Source: Mustela lutreola (lineage: Eukaryota; Chordata; Mammalia; Carnivora; Mustelidae). From it: a stretch of 64,000 nt of DNA. Shown here in pieces: positions 50,191-64,000 of the stretch. Numbering within the stretch: the stretch's first letter is position 1; each line of letters begins with the position of its first letter. Location: NCBI RefSeq assembly GCF_030435805.1, contig NC_081292.1, positions 182,924,497-182,988,496 of the forward strand, written 5' to 3'. The notes below the pieces were generated by a model that worked only from the letters and a program-made list of their open reading frames with translations, was not told the origin of the DNA and searched no databases. The position numbers and the translations under genes are program-made.

Positions 50191-50330
50191 GGGGCACCTG
50201 GGGGCTCAGTTGGTTAAGTGTCTGCCTTTGGCTCAGGTCATGATCCCGCGGTCCTGGGATGGAGCCGCTGGGTCTGGCTCCCTTTTTAGTGGGGAGTCTG
50301 CTTCTCTCTCCTACAGTGCTCTGGTTATTT
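50191..50330 (+). repeat. Can-SINE, 3'-truncated
   Basis: GGGGCACCTGGGGGCTCAGT head; lacks the AATAAA tail and has no clear duplication. Confidence 0.82.
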
Positions 50331-51620
50331 TTTAAACTAGGTATTATTCAAATACTTTTGGGGCCACCTGTCTACCTCCAATTCTTCTATATAAGGTATT
50401 ATAGCCCTAAGAATCTGATGTAGCATTTTCCAAAGTGACTTCATGTGCCCTTGCTCATCGGACTCTCCTAACAGCTTCTAATAAGTGGACTTGTTGGTGA
50501 CTGTCAATGATTTTGTTGCCTTATATCACTTCTGGTATCAGACCCCTTCTACTCTGGGTGACATTTTCGGCACTCCCAGTGGAGCTTCCAGCTGGGTTTG
50601 ACACCGCCCTGCCAAGTGTGGTCATGTGACCTAACCCGGCCAGTGAGAGGGGCCCATTCCCTAATTCCTGATTGGCTCAGGATTGGGCACATGACCCAAG
50701 CTGAACCAATGAAACTCAGCCCCTGGGACTAGGGGAAGTTCGGCTAGACTTGATGAACCAACTAGTAGCCTGTAAGCCTGGAACTTGCAGACTTGGTCTT
50801 TTCCACTGCAGGGACAACACCTGACAAACAACGATACCACTGCAAAAGAAAGCTGAGCTCAATGATAAGACTGCCCTTGGAATCCGTGGATCCAGCAATG
50901 CCTGCACTCACCAGGACATAATCTCCCACTTCTTTATTTCACCGGCTGATAAATTTTCCTCTTGGTTTAAGCTCCTTAGTGTTGAGTATGTCACTGGCAC
51001 CTGAAAATGTCCTGACACATTCAAGGGTGTCATCTCCGTGGAAGGTGAGGGAACATGTTGGTCAGAGAAGTGAAATTGCCCAAGGTCACTTGGATGTTGC
51101 ATGTAAGAGTTGGGAATGGAACCCAAGTCTCTAGGGCCAAAGACACCTGCTGGCTTATAAGCAAAGGGCAGGTAGCCTGGTTGTTGCTGGTCAGTGCCAG
51201 CAGCACGGAAGGCCTGGGCCATCATTCACGGCGATGTCCCAGTGGGCGGATCACCTAAGACTAGGAAAATGCTTCACCAGCCCTAGAGAACCATCGCAAA
51301 TGACCCTTGTAGCTGGGCATCCCCAAAGAGACCGAGCCCTGGGAATTGCCCATTCAAGACAGGAGTAACCCGGAGCAAGAGAGCAAGGAGAGCTTGCTCT
51401 TCTGGAAGGTGAGGACCATGGCCCCTTACTCCATGCCCACCCTAAGCGCGGCCCTAATCTGGGGGCCCATGGCAAGGTCCCTTGCTTAGGGTGAGGAGTA
51501 GGCTGAATTGTGCCCAGGGGTGGGAAAACTATGCCTTGGTCTGGCCCCAAGGAAATGTGGAATTAGGCCAGTGTTGCCCAGTCTTCAGGCATAACAAAGC
51601 AACCTTTAAGAGTTCTGCTA
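50331..51620. other. Intergenic stretch without recognised genes
   Basis: No gene recognised. 50630-50720 (GCACATGACCCAAGCTGAAC) resembles a common old repeat I cannot name. Confidence 0.4.
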
Positions 51621-51621
51621 T

Positions 51622-51815
51622 GGGGGAGCCTGAGTGGCTCAGAAGAGAGGCTGGTTCTCGAGTTTGGCAAAGGTTGTGATCTCAGGGTTGTGGGATCGAG
51701 CCCAGAGTTGGACTCTGCACTCAGTGGGGAGTCTGCTTGCAATTCTCTGTCTCGCTTTCCCTCTGCACAACCCACAACCGCTCACACCGTCTTTCTCTCA
51801 AATAAATAAAAAAGG
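51622..51815 (+). repeat. Can-SINE (older subfamily)
   Basis: GGGGGAGCCTGAGTGGCTCA head to CAAATAAATAAAAAA tail. Confidence 0.87.
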
Positions 51816-51963
51816 GGGTTCTGCCAGGGCCCAGGGTCTCCTTTACTTCATTCCTATTTCAGTAAATATCCTTAATTACTTTCATGTATTGAAAACTGCG
51901 ATCACTTTGTGGAAACAAAAGAAAAAAGAACACTGCTATCATGTGTCAAAAATATTAACCCAG

Positions 51964-52140
51964 GGGTGCCCGGATGACTCAGTCAGTTGAGTCTCTGATG
52001 TTGGGATTCCAGAGCAGGTCATGATCACAGGGTGGGGGCACCGAGCCCCACATTGGGCTCCATGCTCAGCGGGGAGTCTGCCTGTCCCTCTGCATGCACC
52101 CGTGTGCTCCCTCTAAAATAAATAATAAATTATTAAAAAG
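51964..52140 (+). repeat. Can-SINE (older subfamily)
   Basis: GGGGTGCCCGGATGACTCAG head, diverged, with AATAAATAATAAATT tail. Confidence 0.85.
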
Positions 52141-52504
52141 ATATGGACCTCAAAGGTAAATACAATGAAGACAAAACCAGGGTGTTAAAGTTTAACTCAA
52201 GATAGTTGACCAACTAAGGTGCCACCTGGAGTCTGGCTCTGTTAGAGACGCGTTGAAGAGAGGTCAGGACCAAGACCTCTCCTCTCAGTGCTAGTCCTCT
52301 CCCTGTGGCTGGAGGTGCACCTGTGCTTCCCACGCTTTGGGGGACACTGAGGCAAGCATGTTGTAATTCTGACCAAGCCCACACAGGCATGCAAGGACCT
52401 TATTTACAGCACTGTTTCTGGCCAAGGCTCTTGGAGCTCAGTAACTCCCAGTTAGCAGCCTGGAACCAGAAATAAAGATGGTCTCATGGAGTGATCAAGC
52501 CCCA

Positions 52505-53000
52505 GTTAAATTATTCATTCATTCAAGATTTATTGAGCGCCTCCTGTGTGCCAGGCACCGTGCTAGGCGCAGAATTACAGAGATGCATAAGATACAGTCC
52601 ATGCCCTGAAGGGTTCACAGTCTAGAAGGGGAGACAAACATGTAAACAAGTAAAATACAATGTGAGAAGTGCCACGAGAGAAGCATTTACAAAGAGCAGA
52701 GGTAGCCTGGAGGGTGAGGAGCATGGGGTTGTCTTCCTGGAGGAGGGGGACTTTGAGGGGTATTGTGAGAGATGAATGGGTGTTTGCCAGGCAGATAAGG
52801 CTGGAGGAGCAGGGGAAAGGCATTCCAGTCTGAAGGAACAGCATGAGCAAAGGCACAGCGGCATGAAACTGCGTGTCTGTTGGGGGAGTGGGGACTGTAT
52901 TCTGGTGGTATTGCTAGAGTTGGTACCAGACACTACGGCTGGAGAGAGAGGCAGAGGCGGGATGATGAGGGGAAACCAAGGGCAGGGGGCATCTCAGAAG
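52505..53000 (+). repeat. Old mammalian repeat, family not assigned
   Basis: TTTATTGAGCGCCTCCTGTG TGCCAGGCACCGTGC, then GGCATTCCAGTCTGAAGGAA and AAAGGCACAGCGG match a widespread ancient repeat. Related text recurs at 62095-62330 and 63540-63800. Confidence 0.5.
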
Positions 53001-54258
53001 CTCACTAGAGGCGAGCATAGCCTGAGGGAAAGCTTGAACACAGGAAGCAAAGGCTCCCGAGGTATGCCTCCTCCTGGAGGACCTCAGGAATCCTCTCTGA
53101 GGCCCCAAAGGGACCTGGACCAGAGGAGAGGCTGAGCCTGAGGGCAGGGCTCAGGCCTGGAGTCCTGGAGGCTGCCACTCGGTGGAGAGCGGATAGCTCT
53201 CTGCTCCCAGGCTTGATTTCTGCGCTCTGCTGCGTGGACCCCCTTCCCCGGCCAGGATGGGATCAAGGATCGAATGAAAGATGACGTGAGGAGGTTCTTG
53301 GCAAACTTTAGAGGGCCAGAGGAAGGGTTTTATAACCAAAAGAGGAGAGGGACTGAGGAGGGTAAAGCAGGAGTGAGAACAAGGCAGAAGTTCCTAAGAA
53401 CAAGGGCCATGAGGAGAAAACTGCCGCGCCGGGGTGCAGGATGGCTCTCGCCCCTGGGAAGCAGAGTCCTTTGGGCCCCAGGCACACAGCTGCACAGGGA
53501 GCCTGACTGGCCAGGCTGCAGTCCAGCATCCCCTGTCTCCTCAGCCTGAGGTTGCGGTGTCAGGGGCAACCAGGACCCTCCCCCTTCCAGGCTGCAGGGG
53601 GATCACTGAGGCCGAGATTGTCCAGACATGCGGACGTCCAGCCCTTTCAGTGTTCCCAGAAATGGCTCTGTTTGAAAAATGCCTTCATGGGTGGGGGACA
53701 AGGGGGCGGGCAGGGGGGAGGCTTGGGGAGGAGGGCCAGTGTCTCAGGGCGCCGGAGCCCAGCTGCCCCTCTGAGTGACCGCTTTTCCAAGGCACCACAC
53801 CTCAAGCCACTTTGGGCCTGAGTGTCTTTCCCAAGCCGGGAAGGGAGAAGGGGGAAAAGGACTCAACCTGCTCCTGGCTCCTGCCGCCCTAGGTGAGAGT
53901 GAGGCCCTCCTGAGGGAGGGGTGGCCAGCACTCTCCACGTCCTTGACAGGGGCAGGAGTGGGGCCAGGGAGGAGGCCCCCTCCCAGCAGGGTCTGGAGAG
54001 GTCCCAAGGCTCTCCCTTTCCTCCTGCCCTGGATATCTCCGCCTCCCCCCGTGGGGTCTCCAAGCTTTCAACCAGCCTCTGTCCTTTCGGTCTCATGGCC
54101 TCGTCCCCTTGTTCCTCCTCCCGCGACAGTGCTGGACCCTGAGGCCCCCCCGTGAGCGCCGATGGAGGTGGTGGTGGCAGCAATGAGGGGGATGGCATGG
54201 TGCGGGCGGTGGGTGGACTCCCCGCCATGGGGGATGGGCTGGCGTGGGCGGGGGGCTG
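53001..54258. other. PNKD 3' UTR and downstream flank
   Basis: The part nearest 54258 must be PNKD 3' UTR; its end is not resolvable by eye. No other gene recognised. Confidence 0.4.
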
Positions 54259-60320
<6,062 letters not shown>

Positions 60321-60452
60321 GGGTGCCTGGGTGGCTCAGCTGGTTGAGCCTCCCACTCATTTCAGCTCAGGTCCTGGCTTCAGCATCAGGGAATAGCACC
60401 CTGTGCTGGGGGTGAGGCCTGCTTGGGATCCTCTCCCTCTTAAACAAAAACA
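60321..60452 (+). repeat. Can-SINE with internal deletion
   Basis: GGGTGCCTGGGTGGCTCAGC head; shortened body. Confidence 0.83.
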
Positions 60453-60607
60453 AAAAGCTGGGATTGTATAATAATAAAGCAAAAGGCAAAATTAATGCTG
60501 ATAATTTAGATTTTTAAATTTTCTTTACTTAGGCTGATGTTAAGTAGCAAATGAAAAACATCAGGACAAGAAATTGTAGAAGAAAGGAAAAACTTATATT
60601 TTAGAAT

Positions 60608-60802
60608 TTTTTTTTTAAAGATTTAATTTATTTATTTGACAGACAGAGATCACAAGTAGGCAGAGAGGCAGGCAGAGAGAGAGGAGGAAGCAGGCTCCCT
60701 GCTGAGCGGAGAGTCTGATGCGGGGCTCGATCCCAGGACTCTGGGATCATGACCTGAGCCGAAAGCAGAGGCTTTAACCCACTGAGCCACCCAGGCGCCG
60801 CG
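60608..60802 (-). repeat. Can-SINE
   Basis: Young element; duplication ATATTTTAGAAT at 60596-60607 and 60803-60814. Confidence 0.93.
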
Positions 60803-61087
60803 ATATTTTAGAATGTTTCATGGCAACTTTTTCCTGCTCTTTGAGGAAGAGGCTCCGGATTCCGTTTTCCACTGGGCCCTGCGAATACTGTGCGCAGCCC
60901 AGCCAGCACAGGACCAGCCACCTCAAGCTGTCTCACACCTCAGCCTCTCAGAAGGAAAAATGAGACCAGGGTGGGGTGTTGGGCCAGGGGCGGGGGGCTT
61001 ACAAAAGCCTCCTGTGTCCATGTTTAAGGTTATCCAGCAAGTCAGTCAGAAAAGAAAAATCTGGCTGATTAAGACTGAGACAAAGAA

Positions 61088-61295
61088 GGGGCATCTCGGT
61101 GGCTCCGTTGGTTAAGTGTCTGCCTTCACCTCAGGTCATGATCTCAGGATGCTGGGATGGAGCCCCATGTCGGGCTCCTTGCTCAGCGTGGAATCCGCTT
61201 CTCCTTCTCCCTCTGCCCCTCCTCCCTGCTTGCTCACTCTCCAGCTCGCTCTCTCTCTCTCAAATAAAAAAAATCTTAAAAAAAAAAAAAAAGGC
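61088..61295 (+). repeat. Can-SINE
   Basis: GGGGCATCTCGGTGGCTCCG head; flanks GACTGAGACAAAG / GGCTGAGACGAG. Confidence 0.88.
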
Positions 61296-61643
61296 TGAGA
61301 CGAGTCGAGGTGCAGGGTTGGGGGTAGATGGTGGACCCTAAAGGTCGACGGAGATTTGCTGTGTCTGTCTTGGGGCGGAGGGGGCAGGGACAGCAGCTCT
61401 TGAGGCCCCTCTGGGAAGAGCTAGCTCATTGTCTACAAATAAGTTGGTCAAAAATGAGCAGGTTTCCATGACTGCATTAGAGATTAATCATTGCCATCCC
61501 TGCTCCAGGTGCCTGTGCACCTGTGTGCGTGGGGAATTTGGATACTCTGTGGCAGGGTTTTGCCATGCTTTCTGTGTCTTTATGTCCAGTTTCCATAGGC
61601 TCCTACCCTCCCTTCCTCTTTCCTCCCTCCCTCCCTCCCTTCC

Positions 61644-61800
61644 TTCAGACTTTATTTATATATTTGACAGAGATAGAGAGTACAACCAGGGGGAGCAACA
61701 GTGGGAAGGGGAGAAACAGGCTCCCCACTGAGCAGGACCCAGGAATTAGGACCCCAGCTGAAGGCAGATGCCCAACCAACTGAGCCATCCAGGAGGCCCA
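61644..61800 (-). repeat. Can-SINE beside a (CCTT)n tract
   Basis: ACTTTATTTATATATTTGAC tail to GAGCCATCCAGGAGGCCC head; the CCTT/CCTCC run at 61608-61645 adjoins its tail. Confidence 0.85.
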
Positions 61801-61822
61801 GCCCTCTTTCTGTTTCATTTTT

Positions 61823-62053
61823 CTTTTTCTTTTCTTTCTTTCTTTTTTTTTTTTTTTTTTAAGATTTTATTTATTTATTTGACGGAGAGAGAGAGAGACA
61901 GTGAGACTCTCAGGAAACCAAGCAGGGGAAGCAGGAGAGGGGGAAGCAGGCTTCCCACTGAGCAGGGAGCCTGATGTGGGGCTCAATCCCAAGATGCTGG
62001 GATCATGACCTCAGCCAGAGGCAGACACTTAAACTGAGCCACCCAGGTGCCCC
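61823..62053 (-). repeat. Can-SINE
   Basis: Long T tail, body, and AGCCACCCAGGTGCCCC head; flanks CTGTTTCATTTTT and CTGTTTTCATTTT. Confidence 0.9.
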
Positions 62054-64000
62054 TCTGTTTTCATTTTCAAATCAGTTCCAGATCTTCCCACTTTCACCCA
62101 TTCAACGGTATTTAGTGAGGCCTGGCTTTGCTTTGGGCGGAGTAAGGCAGAGTCACTGCCCTCTGGCAGCTTATATGCTAGTGGGACAGACAGGATGACA
62201 AATACATTGTCAAGTCAAGAGGATAAAACCAAACTGGGCAACAGAACAGAGAACGGTGACCTCAAGGAAGGCTGCTCTGGAGGTGACATTTCCAAGAAGC
62301 AAGGGAGCACTCGGGGCCAGAATCTGGGGAAGGCTTACCAAGAACTGGACTGACAGGAAGTATAAAAGTCCCCGCGGGGAGGAAGGGAGCCAGCTGGCAG
62401 GGGCTGCTGACTCCCTGTTCTATGCTGTTGTAATCACAGAGTCGGCACGACAGACATGCCCAACAGGAGGGGACTGGTTGGGACAACATAAATATTCTGG
62501 ACTGCACTTTAGACCAGAAGAGGAGTGTTAGTGGGACAACTGGAAAAATGTCAGTAAGTCTGGAGAGTAGTTAAGAGTTTATATGGACGTTAATTTAACA
62601 TCTTGGTTTTGCTGTCTGTGGTTATGGGAGACAGAACATTCAGGGGAGCTGGGTGAGAGGTCTTTGGGGGATCCTGTGTACTGTTTCCACAAGTCTGAAA
62701 TTATTTCAGAATGAAAACTCAAAAGATCACAAATAAGTTAATAAAATCATTTTCCTCTGTGCCCCGACACCACCTTGCATCCATGCTCGGAGTCCTGCTC
62801 CTGACCTCACTCCTTCCAACTTAGACTTATGGGAAGGGCCCGGGCCCCAGCAACAGAAAACTCTGGGCGCCAGTTATGGCGTGGCGCTCCCAGCCCTGTC
62901 TCCTTGGGTGAGTTACTGGTCTCTTAGATCGGCTTCCTCATCTACAAAGTGGCGACACCAAGACTTAGTCCTGCAGGACTGTGTGAACATTCAGAGACAT
63001 ACAACGAGATAACAAGTGTGAATAGTCTGCCAAGGGCCGGGTGGGTGGAAGGTTTAGCAACTGTCACTTCCTTCCTGAATTCAGCCAGGCCCCCATCACA
63101 GCTGTTGGAAATGGCTGTCCACATTCAGGAGGGACTGATAGTTGTTGCCTGTCTTCCCTTACTGGATGCTTCTTAGGCATGCTTTCTCCCCAAGGGAAGG
63201 TCAAGTCCATGAGGACAAGGGCCATGCACTGGGAGGCTGCAGTTAACAAGGCCCCCTTCATGCATTCACTGTCTTCCGCAAACCTTGCTTCACGTGCTGG
63301 GCGCCGGGCAGACAGCAGAGAGCAAGGCAACTCTGGGGGGCTGACAGAGCCAAACTAGGAAACGCATTAATGAGAGGCAAGTGGTCGAGTGCAGCTGGCG
63401 AGGGAGGAGAGTCTGACTGTGGAAGGCCTGGCTCTTCCCTGAGGGTCACACTGGAGCCGGGAGCCCAAAGGAGAGAGGGAGTGCAGTCTGTCCGAGCAGT
63501 CCTCAGGCCCTGAAGCAGGAAGGCATATTCTAGAAATTGCCAGGCAGGGCTGGAGGGATGGAGAGTGCCAGGGAAGGGGTCAGCGGAGTGGTCAGGGGCC
63601 AGGCCATGGTGGGGCGGACAGAAATTGCTGGTAGGTTTTAAAGCAGGAGGCACATGCTTTGATTCCCTTTCTAAGAGTTTGCTGGCCTGCCGTGTTGGAG
63701 GGAGCGGTGAAAGGCAGCAGAGTGGCAGGTGGCAAGAGGAACTGAGTTGCCAGTGGGGGACCTGACCAGGGTTTGGACTGGAGGGGTGAGGTGGAGGTAG
63801 GTGGGAACGGATGCCAGACCTGAGATGGGTGCGCTGCTTGGCTGTGGGGGAAGGGACGAGGTGGCCTCATGGGCCTGAAGTCTGGGTCACTATACAGAGC
63901 AGGGGAAGGCTGGCTTGGGTGAGAGGCAGGGGCGAGGACGCAGGGACCCTGGGATTCTGTCCCTAGGCCTGCTTTTTCCCTGACAAAGACTTCTGTGTGA
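62054..64000. other. PNKD intron 2, distal part
   Basis: Two stretches (62095-62330 and 63540-63800) resemble the ancient repeat seen at 52505. No exon is recognised up to the window edge. Confidence 0.45.

Overview
The window is mammalian nuclear DNA: spliced genes with GT-AG introns, CpG islands, and many tRNA-derived Can-SINEs with target-site duplications. Can-SINEs occur only in carnivores. The young subfamily here resembles that of weasel-like caniforms, so I infer a mustelid or close relative; this is an inference from repeat style, not a species identification.

Four protein-coding genes and one microRNA are present, all on the minus strand. From left to right they are CTDSP1 (stop 8003, start 12059) with MIR26B in its fourth intron, SLC11A1/NRAMP1 (16770-25262), CATIP (36492-42570), and the last eight coding exons of PNKD (54259-58890). 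Order and strand match human chromosome 2q35 read in reverse (PNKD, CATIP, SLC11A1, CTDSP1). VIL1 is expected beyond the left edge; the first PNKD exons and TMBIM1 are expected beyond the right edge. I reconstructed every coding exon by reading splice sites and phase: CTDSP1 is 261 aa, SLC11A1 540 aa, CATIP 383 aa and PNKD residues about 80-385. All four frames are intact. The genes are neighbours but not a pathway: a nuclear phosphatase, a phagosomal metal transporter, a ciliary actin-regulating protein and a metallo-beta-lactamase-fold enzyme.

Region by region: 1-6950 is intergenic, with L1 and stacked SINEs to 4930 and then an unexplained GC-rich, CpG-rich block (5000-6200). 6950-12640 is CTDSP1 with its 3' UTR and promoter CpG island. 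12640-16770 is repeat-poor and holds two further CpG-rich blocks. 16770-25262 is SLC11A1. 25263-36300 is intergenic with SINEs, L1 and old repeats. 36300-42620 is CATIP with a promoter X-box. 42620-54258 is intergenic and very repeat-rich, including two young 5'-truncated L1 insertions. 54259-64000 is PNKD exons followed by part of its large upstream intron.

I found no undescribed multi-gene system. The observations most worth checking are a stop codon that removes the last eight residues of SLC11A1 relative to human, an RFX-type X-box 33 bp upstream of the CATIP start codon, a possible base change at position 21 of mature miR-26b-5p, a near-perfect 72-bp palindrome between two inverted SINEs, a template-switch-like palindrome inside an L1, and CpG-rich blocks with no assigned transcript.
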